10,806 bases of DNA, taken from JANMEX01 sp031423755 (GTDB lineage: Bacteria > Pseudomonadota > Alphaproteobacteria > Rhizobiales > Rhizobiaceae). How positions within the stretch are numbered: the first letter of the stretch is position 1; every line of letters starts with the position of its first letter. The notes under the pieces are model-generated. The model was not told where the DNA came from and did not search any database. It worked only from the letters and a program-made list of their open reading frames with translations. The stretch is taken from contig JANPGC010000317.1 of the NCBI GenBank assembly GCA_031423755.1, forward strand, positions 1 through 10,806, written 5' to 3'. Made by a program: the position numbers and the translations under genes. Shown here piece by piece: positions 1 to 6,514 of this stretch.

Positions 1-467
1 ACCTTCGGTCCGAAGCCCTCAAGATATTTCGCCTGTCCGCCAGCGGCGATGGTTGCCAGCGTGCGGCCATGGAAGGCGCCTTCCATGGTGATGATGCGGA
101 ATTTTTCTGGATGGCCTGACACAAATTGATAGCGACGAGCGGTCTTGATCGCGCATTCGAGCGCCTCAGCACCGGAATTGGTGAAAAACACTTTGTCGGC
201 AAAGCTGGCCGACGTCAGTCTGCCGGCGAGTTCTTCCTGGCCGGGGACTTCATACAGGTTTGACACATGCCAAAGGTTCTCGGCCTGAGTTTTCAGCGCC
301 TCGACAAGTTTCGGATGTGAATGGCCGAGCGAGTTGACCGCGATACCTGCAGCGAAGTCGAGATAGCGGTTGCCTTTTTCGTCGATCAGCCAGACGCCTT
401 CGCCTTTGACAAAGCGCAGTTTTGCCCGGGCGAAGGTTTGATAAAGTGTTGAACTTGCAGCATTCAT
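1..467 (-). CDS. argD: Acetylornithine aminotransferase, N-terminal part (runs off the left edge)
   Basis: ArgD is a cytoplasmic PLP-dependent class III aminotransferase. It converts N-acetylglutamate semialdehyde to N2-acetylornithine in arginine synthesis and often also acts on succinyl-diaminopimelate semialdehyde. About 155 codons are visible from the ATG at 465-467. Class III landmarks are GIAVNSLGHSHP (residues 41-52), the PLP-phosphate loop TNSGAEA (96-102) and EGAFHGRT (129-136). The frame stays open to base 1 and ends in GFGPK, so the PLP-binding lysine and the rest of the protein (family length about 400) lie outside the window. The start is supported by alignment with the usual ArgD N-terminus, although only a weak GGTAAG stands before the ATG. 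Other class III enzymes such as GabT or AstC are less likely given this N-terminus and the neighbouring gcrA. A promoter and a terminator-like hairpin precede it. Confidence 0.93.
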   Translation of the reverse strand, partial: MNAASSTLYQTFARAKLRFVKGEGVWLIDEKGNRYLDFAAGIAVNSLGHSHPKLVEALKTQAENLWHVSNLYEVPGQEELAGRLTSASFADKVFFTNSGAEALECAIKTARRYQFVSGHPEKFRIITMEGAFHGRTLATIAAGGQAKYLEGFGPK

Positions 468-518
468 GGTCTTACCAAAAGCCTGTCAGAAAACGCTGGC
501 CAATGTGCCAGGAAAGCC

Positions 519-547
519 AAAAACAAAAGACCGCCAACAGCGGCGGC
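519..547 (-). terminator. Terminator-like hairpin and U-tract inside the argD leader (possible attenuator)
   Basis: On the minus strand CCGCC (542-546) pairs with GGCGG (531-535) across a 6-nt loop. A further G-U pair can extend the stem. TCTTTTGTTTTT (519-530) follows directly, which is the form of an intrinsic terminator. It points toward argD and lies about 50 nt before the argD start and only a few bases after the predicted start of transcription. A competing pairing, CGCCAA (551-556) with TTGGCG (532-537), uses the same 3' arm. It could be an attenuator or the end of a very short leader RNA. The stem is only 5-6 bp, so read-through is likely. Confidence 0.45.
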
Positions 548-558
548 CCTTTGGCGAC

Positions 559-587
559 AATATCGTATTTCCGTTCCCCAAAGTCAA
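559..587 (-). promoter_or_regulatory. Predicted sigma-70 promoter for argD
   Basis: On the minus strand TTGACT (582-587) is followed by a 17-bp spacer and GATATT (559-564). The -35 matches TTGACA at five of six bases and the -10 matches TATAAT at four of six, with optimal spacing. Transcription would start near 550-553, giving an argD leader of about 85 nt. No transcript data are available, so this is a prediction from sequence. Confidence 0.5.
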
Positions 588-737
588 CAAACAGCCAGAA
601 TTGCCTGATTTTGATGAATTTCCGAAGCGGCGGCCTAACGTGACGGAAGAATTTTTTCGTCAATGTCACAACTTGGGGAAAACTCCGAAAAGCTGTTTGT
701 GTTGCATTTCGGACTCTTGTCAGCGAGTCGCCAATAA

Positions 738-766
738 TTGTAGTTTCAATCCAACAAGAACTATAT
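738..766 (+). promoter_or_regulatory. Predicted gcrA promoter with nearby GANTC methylation sites
   Basis: TTGTAG (738-743), a 17-bp spacer and CTATAT (761-766) form a sigma-70 promoter of the rhizobial kind, in which CTATAT is a typical -10. It would give a leader of about 100 nt before gcrA. GANTC, the target of the CcrM methyltransferase, occurs at 725-729 just upstream of the -35, at 712-716, and downstream in the leader at 837-841. GcrA acts at methylated GANTC promoters in Caulobacter, so self-regulation or methylation control is possible but inferred. Confidence 0.5.
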
Positions 767-870
767 ATCGCGTGGCGGTCCCAGTCCTCTTGCAGATGTT
801 GTGTGCCCCAATCGGTTCGCCCGGTTGGAGCGTGGGGATTCGAGACTGTTCACTGCCGGAGATTGATTTC

Positions 871-1410
871 ATGAACTGGACTGATGAACGAGTGGAATTG
901 CTGCGCAAATTGTGGAGCGAGGGCCTGAGCGCAAGTCAGATCGCCGCGCAAATCGGTGGCGTCAGCCGCAATGCGGTGATTGGAAAGGTGCACCGGCTAA
1001 AGTTGTCCGGGCGCGGGAAGCAGACTTCTGCACAGCCACGCGCAAAGAAGCCCGCACCAGCGACGCAATCTGCGCGGCCCACATCTTCGGGACGTCCCAC
1101 CTCTTCCGGTGGCTCGTCGCGCATCAGCAGCCACACGCATGCTGTCGGCGCGACAGCTTTGAAGGCCGACTATCAGGTGCAAGCGATTGCTGCGACGGTG
1201 CTGGAATTTGTGCCTGCCTTGACGCAACCGGTATCCAAGGCGCTGAAGCTGGTCGAGCTGTCAGAACATACGTGCAAATGGCCGATCGGCGACCCGTTGG
1301 CTGTAGATTTCAACTTCTGCGGCAATGATTCCGGGGACGCGGGCCCTTATTGCCAGTTTCACGCCAAGATGGCGTATCAGCCGGCATCAGACCGCCGCCG
1401 CGTCAGGTGA
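871..1410 (+). CDS. gcrA: GcrA cell-cycle regulator
   Basis: GcrA is an alphaproteobacterial transcription factor that binds DNA near CcrM-methylated GANTC sites and interacts with RNA polymerase sigma-70 to control cell-cycle genes. The protein is 179 residues, close to the roughly 173 of Caulobacter GcrA. Residues 1-45 form the helix-turn-helix DNA-binding part, beginning MNWTDERVELLRKLW and including VSRNAVIGKVHRLKL (31-45). A low-complexity linker rich in Ser, Pro, Thr, Ala and Arg spans about 48-105. The conserved C-terminal sigma-binding part (127-171) includes LSEHTCKWPIGDP and the residues C135, C150, C161 and H164. The ATG at 871 is chosen because GGAGA lies 8 bp upstream and the family motif starts there. 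The frame is open farther upstream, but that stretch contains the promoter. The stop lies 2 bp from the phoB stop on the other strand. Confidence 0.96.
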   Translation: MNWTDERVELLRKLWSEGLSASQIAAQIGGVSRNAVIGKVHRLKLSGRGKQTSAQPRAKKPAPATQSARPTSSGRPTSSGGSSRISSHTHAVGATALKADYQVQAIAATVLEFVPALTQPVSKALKLVELSEHTCKWPIGDPLAVDFNFCGNDSGDAGPYCQFHAKMAYQPASDRRRVR

Positions 1411-1412
1411 AT

Positions 1413-2105
1413 TCAGCTGCTTTCGAGTGAGTAACCTGAACCGCGCACAGTGCGGATCGGGTCTCGTTCTTTGCCTCGATTGATGGCTTTGCGCAGGCGG
1501 CCAATATGGACGTCGACCGTGCGGTCATCCACGTAAATATCCTGCCCCCAAACACTGTCCAAAAGCTGCGTGCGCGAATAGACGCGGCCCGGTGCAAGCA
1601 AAAAAAACTCGAGCAACCGATATTCGGTCGGACCGAGCTTGAGCTCACGGCCTTCGCGGCGGACGCGATGGGAGTCGCGATCCATTTCGATCTCGCCTGC
1701 TCTCAAGATCGCTGAGACGGTTTGCGGCTTCATCCGGCGAAGCATGGCTTTGACACGAGCCATCAACTCGGGCGTGGAAAACGGCTTGACGACATAGTCA
1801 TCAGCGCCGGTGGCAAGCCCGCGCACCCGCTCGCTTTCTTCTCCCCGAGCCGTCAGCATGATTATCGGCATTTGCCGGGTTTCAGGCCAGGCACGAAAGC
1901 GGCGGCACAGCTCTATGCCGGACACGCCCGGAAGCATCCAGTCAAGGATTGCCAGATCCGGCACATTGTCGCGGAGGACGACCTCAGCCTCATCGCCGTT
2001 TGCGACCGTTACAACCTTGTAGCCCTCGGCCTCCAGATTGTAACGCAAGAGAATGCTGAGCGCTTCTTCGTCTTCGATGACTGCAATTCGTGGTGCCAAT
2101 GCCAT
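1413..2105 (-). CDS. phoB: PhoB, phosphate regulon response regulator
   Basis: PhoB is the OmpR-type response regulator activated by PhoR under phosphate limitation; it binds Pho boxes. Its 230 residues match the family length. The receiver domain (about 5-122) has the acidic pair E11/D12, phospho-acceptor D55, T85 and K107, all the expected active-site residues. The winged-helix DNA-binding domain (about 133-228) includes LGPTEYRLLEFFLLAPGRVYSR and DDRTVDVHIGRLRKAI, which are typical of PhoB. The start codon is at 2103-2105 with only a weak upstream AGG, suggesting translation coupled to phoU, which ends 17 bp upstream. It is the last gene of the pst block. No terminator is visible after it, and transcription would run into the antisense of gcrA. 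Its closest alternative would be another OmpR-family regulator, but the context settles it. Confidence 0.97.
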   Translation of the reverse strand: MALAPRIAVIEDEEALSILLRYNLEAEGYKVVTVANGDEAEVVLRDNVPDLAILDWMLPGVSGIELCRRFRAWPETRQMPIIMLTARGEESERVRGLATGADDYVVKPFSTPELMARVKAMLRRMKPQTVSAILRAGEIEMDRDSHRVRREGRELKLGPTEYRLLEFFLLAPGRVYSRTQLLDSVWGQDIYVDDRTVDVHIGRLRKAINRGKERDPIRTVRGSGYSLESS

Positions 2106-2122
2106 TTGTGTTGCCGTACCTG

Positions 2123-2836
2123 CTATTTCTCAGCTGTGATCTGGTGGCTTGTGTCATCTTTCGACCGCTCCGCGGGCATTTGAGTGCCTGTTGCGATGTA
2201 GTAGACGGTCTCAGCGATATTGGTGGCGTGGTCGCCGACGCGCTCCAGATTTTTGGCGCAGAAGAGAAGGTGCGTGCAGGCAGTGATGTTGCGTGGATCT
2301 TCCATCATGTAGGTGAGGAGTTCGCGGAACAGCGAGGTGTAGAGTGCGTCGATCTCGTCATCGCGGTCGCGCACTTGCTCGAGACGGTCTACCGCGCGGG
2401 ACGCGTAGGCGTCGAGCACGTCTTTCAGCTGATTGAGCGCCAACTCGGCGAGCGCTTCGATGCTGCGGTAGAGCTTGACCGGATGGCGGCTTTCAGCCAC
2501 GGCAAAGGAGCGCTTTGCAATGTTCTTGCCCATGTCGCCAATCCGCTCAAGATCGTTGGAGATTCGGATCGCACCAATGATCTCGCGCAGATCGATCGAC
2601 ATCGGCTGGCGGCGGGCAATGGTGGAGATTGCTTTCTCGTCGATATCGCGCTGGGCAACATCCAGGAAATTGTCAGAAACAATGACCGACTGCGCCAATT
2701 TGCCGTCGCCCTTGACCAGAGCCTGGACCGACTGTTCGATCATGCGTTCGGCCTGACCGCCCATTTCGGCAATCTTCCCCGCCAGGAAGCTCAAGTCTTG
2801 GTCGTAAGAGCGGACCGTGTGTTGTGACTGCATCAT
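2123..2836 (-). CDS. phoU: PhoU, phosphate signalling adaptor
   Basis: PhoU is a cytoplasmic helical-bundle protein that binds metal ions. It restrains PhoR kinase signalling when the Pst transporter senses enough phosphate. The 237-residue protein has the two-fold symmetric PhoU architecture: DLERIGDMGKNIAK (95-108) and NLERVGDHATNIAE (196-209) are the paired acidic metal-binding motifs at the ends of each three-helix unit. Two adjacent ATG codons (2834-2836 and 2831-2833) can serve as starts. GAAGGA about 8 bases before the first favours it. The gene follows pstB by 24 bp and precedes phoB by 17 bp, the expected place in a pst operon. The C-terminal tail after about 215 is polar and probably disordered. 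Confidence 0.97.
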   Translation of the reverse strand: MMQSQHTVRSYDQDLSFLAGKIAEMGGQAERMIEQSVQALVKGDGKLAQSVIVSDNFLDVAQRDIDEKAISTIARRQPMSIDLREIIGAIRISNDLERIGDMGKNIAKRSFAVAESRHPVKLYRSIEALAELALNQLKDVLDAYASRAVDRLEQVRDRDDEIDALYTSLFRELLTYMMEDPRNITACTHLLFCAKNLERVGDHATNIAETVYYIATGTQMPAERSKDDTSHQITAEK

Positions 2837-2860
2837 TTGACTTGTCCTTCGGGTGCTGGC

Positions 2861-3670
2861 TTAGCCGAAACGGCCGGTAATGTAATCCTGGGTGCGCTTG
2901 TCGTCCGGATTGGAGAACATTTTCTCCGTCGGGCCTTCTTCGACAAGCACGCCAAGATGAAACATCGCGGTGCGCTGGGAAACACGGGCTGCCTGCTGCA
3001 TCGAATGCGTCACAATGACGATGGTGAAGTTCTCGCGCAGCTCGTCGATCAGCTCCTCCACCTTGGCGGTCGCGATCGGGTCGAGCGCCGAACATGGTTC
3101 ATCCATCAAGATGACTTCCGGATTGACTGCAATGGCGCGAGCAATGCACAGGCGCTGCTGCTGTCCACCGGACAGACCGGTGCCGGGGCTTGAAAGGCGA
3201 TCCTTCACCTCTTCAAACAGACCCGCCTTGCGGAGACTGGATTCGACAACCTCATCCACGTCAGACTTGGAACTGACCAAGCCATGAATGCGCGGCCCGT
3301 AGGCGACGTTCTCATAGATCGACTTCGGAAACGGGTTTGGCTTTTGAAAGACCATCCCGACCCGGGCGCGCAGTTGCACGACGTCCAGGGATTTATCGTA
3401 AATATCCTTGGAATCGATCTCGATGGAACCCGTCACCCGACACGTCGGGATCGTGTCATTCATGAGGTTTATCGAGCGCAAGAACGTTGATTTCCCACAG
3501 CCGGACGGCCCGATAAATGCCGAAACAGAACGTTCTGGGATATCAATTGACAGGTTCTTGATGGCTTGCTTCTCGCCATACCAGACATCGACATTGCGCG
3601 CCTTGATCTTGTGCTGGGGCAACACCGGCTTTGCCATCACCTCTGTGGCAACCTGAGACATTGCGTTCAT
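2861..3670 (-). CDS. pstB: PstB, phosphate ABC transporter ATPase
   Basis: PstB is the ATP-binding subunit that powers phosphate uptake through PstC and PstA at the inner face of the cytoplasmic membrane. The 269-residue protein has Walker A GPSGCGKST (54-62), Q-loop Q109 in VFQKPNPFP, signature LSGGQQQR (166-173), Walker B VILMDEP (186-192) and switch His222. The PNPFPKSIYENVAYGPR stretch after the Q-loop is characteristic of PstB. The start at 3668-3670 is chosen because GAGG lies 6 bases upstream. An upstream in-frame ATG at 3736 would overlap pstA and lacks support, while ATG 3661 is a lesser alternative. The gene follows pstA by 19 bp. All catalytic residues are present. Confidence 0.97.
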   Translation of the reverse strand: MNAMSQVATEVMAKPVLPQHKIKARNVDVWYGEKQAIKNLSIDIPERSVSAFIGPSGCGKSTFLRSINLMNDTIPTCRVTGSIEIDSKDIYDKSLDVVQLRARVGMVFQKPNPFPKSIYENVAYGPRIHGLVSSKSDVDEVVESSLRKAGLFEEVKDRLSSPGTGLSGGQQQRLCIARAIAVNPEVILMDEPCSALDPIATAKVEELIDELRENFTIVIVTHSMQQAARVSQRTAMFHLGVLVEEGPTEKMFSNPDDKRTQDYITGRFG

Positions 3671-3689
3671 TTCTTTCCTCATGGGCCAC

Positions 3690-5198
3690 CTACCAGCGGC
3701 GTTCAAAGCGTTTGCGAAGATAGATGGCGACGGCATTCAGCGCGAATAGCACGACCATCAGCAAAATGATGGCTGCCGCTGTTCGAGACTGGAAGCCGAG
3801 CTCGGGGAGATCTGACCAGAGATAGATCTGCACCGGGAGAAGTGTAGCTGCATCTGTGACGCCTTTTGGAACATCAACAATGAAGGCGACCATGCCGATC
3901 ATCAACAGTGGCGCGGTCTCGCCCAGAGCCCGGGCGACGCCAAGAATTGTGCCTGTCAAGATGCCCGGCACTGCGAGCGGCAAGACATGATGAAACACGG
4001 CCTGCTGATGCGATGCGCCGACGCCCAGGGCGGCTTCCTTGATCGAAGGGGGCACAGAGCGGAAGGCGGCGCGGGATGCGATGATGATTGTCGGTAGAAC
4101 AAGCAAGGCCAGAACCAAGCCGCCAACCAGCGGTGCTGAGCGAGGCATGCCGAAGAAATTCAGGAATACGGCCAGTCCAAGCAGACCGAAAATGATTGAG
4201 GGGACAGCCGCCAGATTGTTGATGTTGACCTCAATGAAGTCCGTCATGCGGCCTTTGCGGGCGAATTCCTCAAGGTAGATCGCAGCAGCGATGCCGACCG
4301 GCAGGCTGATCGCGAGCGTGATCACGATGGTCATCAAAGAGCCCACAAGGGCACCCTTGATACCCGAAAGTTCCGGCTCGCGGGAATCGCCTGATGTGAA
4401 GAAGCGCCATGCGATGCCTTTCGAGACAAGCCCGCGTTCTTGCAGCGTTTCGAGAACTACGGCTTCCTTATCGGTTATGCGGCGGTCGGCTTCTACCTTT
4501 GAGAATTGCAGCTGCTGCCATTGACCGGCTGGAACCCCGCCGATTGCCGCAGGCTCAATCAAAACCTCGAATTCAAGCGTCGAACCATTGACTGCTTTCA
4601 CGCGAAATGCGCCGTCATTGGCGCGGATAACTGTTCCGGAGGGCATAGTGTCAAATTGGCCGCTGATGCTGAATTTGTCATCCAGCTTGGCAATATTGAT
4701 CGGTACGCTGCCAGTAGATCTGATGACGCTGGTCTGACTGCCTTTGAAATAGAGGTCGGCATCCGCGCTCATGAGAAGCGGCACATCTGCGGTCTTGCCG
4801 ACCAGCGATGGATCCGAAACCACCCTCTTGCGCAAATCATCAGCAGCACCAGTGGAGAGCAGGCCCAGCAGTGCTTTCCGGTCTGCGCGGCCAGACATTG
4901 CCGGAAATGCGTCCTTCAGCGCATCTTTGGCCAACGTGCCAAAGTCGCCCTTCGACGGATTTGCGGCATCGACCTTGTCAGCGGACACTGTGACAGGAAG
5001 CGTTACCGTGTGTTCGAAGAAGGCCGGAAATCCCTTGCCGACGATATCTACCACAAGGAAAGCCAAGAACAGCGCGGTAATGCCGAGCGATATCAGGCCG
5101 TATGCCCGGAAGCGGCGTTCTGCGCGATAGCGCCTGGCGACAAGGTCTGCGCTGACGTCTGCCGTGCGGGGCGGGATCGGCATGGTGATGTCAGTCAT
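3690..5198 (-). CDS. pstA: PstA, phosphate ABC transporter permease with large N-terminal extracytoplasmic domain
   Basis: PstA is one of two membrane permease subunits of the phosphate importer. The chosen start gives 502 residues, far longer than Escherichia coli PstA (about 296). A cytoplasmic tail is followed by a membrane helix at about 32-53 and then about 225 polar residues (54-278), presumably periplasmic. I associate this with the DUF3333-type N-terminal region of alphaproteobacterial PstA, from memory. The permease core (280-502) has about five further membrane segments. Its EAA loop, EAALGVGASHQQAV (388-401) with LP at 406-407, contacts PstB. The ATG at 5196-5198 overlaps the pstC stop by 8 bp, indicating translational coupling, and has GGGAA just upstream. 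A longer start at 5249 would lie deep inside pstC and is unlikely. Confidence 0.95.
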   Translation of the reverse strand: MTDITMPIPPRTADVSADLVARRYRAERRFRAYGLISLGITALFLAFLVVDIVGKGFPAFFEHTVTLPVTVSADKVDAANPSKGDFGTLAKDALKDAFPAMSGRADRKALLGLLSTGAADDLRKRVVSDPSLVGKTADVPLLMSADADLYFKGSQTSVIRSTGSVPINIAKLDDKFSISGQFDTMPSGTVIRANDGAFRVKAVNGSTLEFEVLIEPAAIGGVPAGQWQQLQFSKVEADRRITDKEAVVLETLQERGLVSKGIAWRFFTSGDSREPELSGIKGALVGSLMTIVITLAISLPVGIAAAIYLEEFARKGRMTDFIEVNINNLAAVPSIIFGLLGLAVFLNFFGMPRSAPLVGGLVLALLVLPTIIIASRAAFRSVPPSIKEAALGVGASHQQAVFHHVLPLAVPGILTGTILGVARALGETAPLLMIGMVAFIVDVPKGVTDAATLLPVQIYLWSDLPELGFQSRTAAAIILLMVVLFALNAVAIYLRKRFERRW

Positions 5199-6357
5199 AT
5201 TGTTCCCGGTATTTCTGCACGACACGCAGTGCGACATAGTTGAGGCCAAGGGTGATCAGGAAAAGGACCAGACCGAGCGCGAAGGCGGACAGTGTCTTGG
5301 CGGAGTCAAACTCCTGGTCGCCCACAAGCAGAGTTGCAATCTGAACTGTGATCGTTGTCACTGCATCCAGCGGATTGAACGACAGGTTTGCGGCAAGGCC
5401 GGCTGCCATGACCACGATCATGGTTTCGCCGATGGCGCGTGAAATCGCGAGGATGAACGCGGACACGATGCCCGGAAGCGCGGCGGGGAGCACCACTCTC
5501 CTTATGGTCTCAGAGCGGGTCGCCCCAAGCGCATACGAACCATCGCGAAGCGACTGCGGGACGGCGTTGATGACATCGTCAGAAAGCGACGAGATCAGCG
5601 GAACAATCATCATGCCCATCACCACGCCGGCAGCGAGCGCAGACTCCGAAGAGACCGAAAGACCGAACGCCTCGCCCCAGCCACGGATTAGCGGGGCGAC
5701 TGTCAGGGCAGCAAAGAAGCCGAGCACAACAGTTGGTACACCAGCCAGCATCTCAAGAATGGGCTTGGTATAGGCACGCATTCGGGGTGATGCATATTCC
5801 GCCATGTAAATTGCTGAGAAGAGGCCAAGCGGTCCGGCGATGATGATGGCGATCAGCGTGATCAGCAGCGTGCCGACCAGAAGCGGTATGAAGCCGAACG
5901 ACGCAGGCTCAGAAGTCGGCGACCATTGCAAACCGGCAATGAACGACACCGGGGAAACTTGCGAGAAGAAAACAAGCGCCTCGAACAGCACGGACAGGAC
6001 AATGCCGACGGTGATTAGAATTGCGAACCCTGAGGACAAGGCAAGAATTGCCAACACGATTCTCTCAACAGTATTGCGAGTGCGAAAATCCGGCGCGATT
6101 TTGGGGAGTGCATAAGCAGATGCCGCTGCGGCGGCAAAGAGACCTGCATATTGACCGTAGGGAAAAGCCGCGGCAGTTGCAGCGCCGTAGACCAGTCCCG
6201 CCGCTATCAGCGCGAAAAGCGCAACGTAGGCTCCGTGATAGAAGGGCAGTGAGTGCATGCTGCCGGGCCTGCCCGCCAGCAATGCTATTGCTTTGGAGCG
6301 ACCGGCAACAAAAGCAGCAGAAGCTAGCAGCAAAAGGCCCACGTAGAAAATCAACAT
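5191..6357 (-). CDS. pstC: PstC, phosphate ABC transporter permease
   Basis: PstC pairs with PstA to form the phosphate channel. With the start at 6355-6357 the protein has 388 residues. It has three or so extra N-terminal hydrophobic segments (about 1-18, 43-60 and 66-85) before the ABC permease core. The core includes LQWSPTSEPASFGFIPLLVGTL-like PstC sequence and the EAA-type loop DGSYALGATRSETIRRVVLP around 271-290. The start is uncertain. ATG 6357 opens a hydrophobic segment, as in related long PstC proteins, but only a weak GGTGG stands before it. An in-frame ATG at 6415-6417 would add 20 polar residues and has no ribosome binding site. It is separated from pstS by a stem-loop and overlaps pstA by 8 bp. 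Confidence 0.93.
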   Translation of the reverse strand: MLIFYVGLLLLASAAFVAGRSKAIALLAGRPGSMHSLPFYHGAYVALFALIAAGLVYGAATAAAFPYGQYAGLFAAAAASAYALPKIAPDFRTRNTVERIVLAILALSSGFAILITVGIVLSVLFEALVFFSQVSPVSFIAGLQWSPTSEPASFGFIPLLVGTLLITLIAIIIAGPLGLFSAIYMAEYASPRMRAYTKPILEMLAGVPTVVLGFFAALTVAPLIRGWGEAFGLSVSSESALAAGVVMGMMIVPLISSLSDDVINAVPQSLRDGSYALGATRSETIRRVVLPAALPGIVSAFILAISRAIGETMIVVMAAGLAANLSFNPLDAVTTITVQIATLLVGDQEFDSAKTLSAFALGLVLFLITLGLNYVALRVVQKYREQYD

Positions 6358-6466
6358 TGGAATGCCACCACCCTTAAACTGATCTTGCCCCGTGCCCAGC
6401 ACTGCATGAAGCTCCATAAAGGCACAAGTTCACGCTCAACTGTCGCAAAGAAAATGCAAATAGGCC

Positions 6467-6503
6467 GGACCGGGCGACCGGTACATCCGCGATCGCCCCG
6501 TCC
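6467..6503 (-). terminator. Stem-loop between pstS and pstC
   Basis: GGAC-C-GGGCGA (6467-6477) pairs with TCGCCC-C-GTCC (6493-6503) in an 11-position stem with one C-C mismatch. Inner CG pairs close a loop of about 10 nt. The hairpin begins 11 bp after the pstS stop. On the minus strand it is followed only by an interrupted T-rich stretch (TATTTGCATTTTC), so it is probably a leaky terminator or an RNA-stabilising element. Such a structure would let pstS be expressed more than the downstream transporter genes, which fits the need for excess binding protein. That role is inferred. Confidence 0.6.
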
Positions 6504-6514
6504 ACATGTGCTGA

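Larger units (their letters stand above)
468..870. other. Intergenic region between divergent argD and gcrA
   Basis: This 403-bp gap separates two genes transcribed away from each other. Going left it holds a minus-strand promoter (559-587) and a terminator-like hairpin (519-547). Going right it holds a plus-strand promoter (738-766), three GANTC sites (712-716, 725-729, 837-841) and a GGAGA ribosome binding site at 858-862. Between about 590 and 710 I see nothing I can name. Short open frames cross the gap, including one continuous with gcrA, but none has a convincing start or protein-like composition. Confidence 0.7.

Noticed and set aside
472..669. 65-codon minus-strand frame before argD, as a leader peptide or small gene
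   Set aside because: It begins upstream of the predicted argD promoter, has no ribosome binding site, and its sequence crosses the terminator-like hairpin. There is no run of Arg codons that would suit attenuation.
661..690. DnaA box before gcrA
   Set aside because: The best match on the minus strand, TTTTCCCCA, fits TTATCCACA at 7 of 9 bases. That is too weak to claim.
466..870. Upstream in-frame extension of gcrA (open frame from 466)
   Set aside because: The extension contains the predicted promoter and GANTC sites. Its translation looks non-protein-like, and GcrA proteins begin at the MNWTDERV motif, which has its own ribosome binding site.
468..870. CtrA binding site before gcrA
   Set aside because: I found no TTAA-N7-TTAA or close variant in the gap.
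2090..2827. Long plus-strand frame opposite phoU (245 codons)
   Set aside because: phoU is strongly supported on the minus strand. The plus-strand product resembles no family I know and is a codon-bias shadow of the real gene.
4506..5243. Long plus-strand frame opposite pstA (245 codons)
   Set aside because: It is antisense to the well-supported pstA and resembles no protein family; it is a shadow frame.
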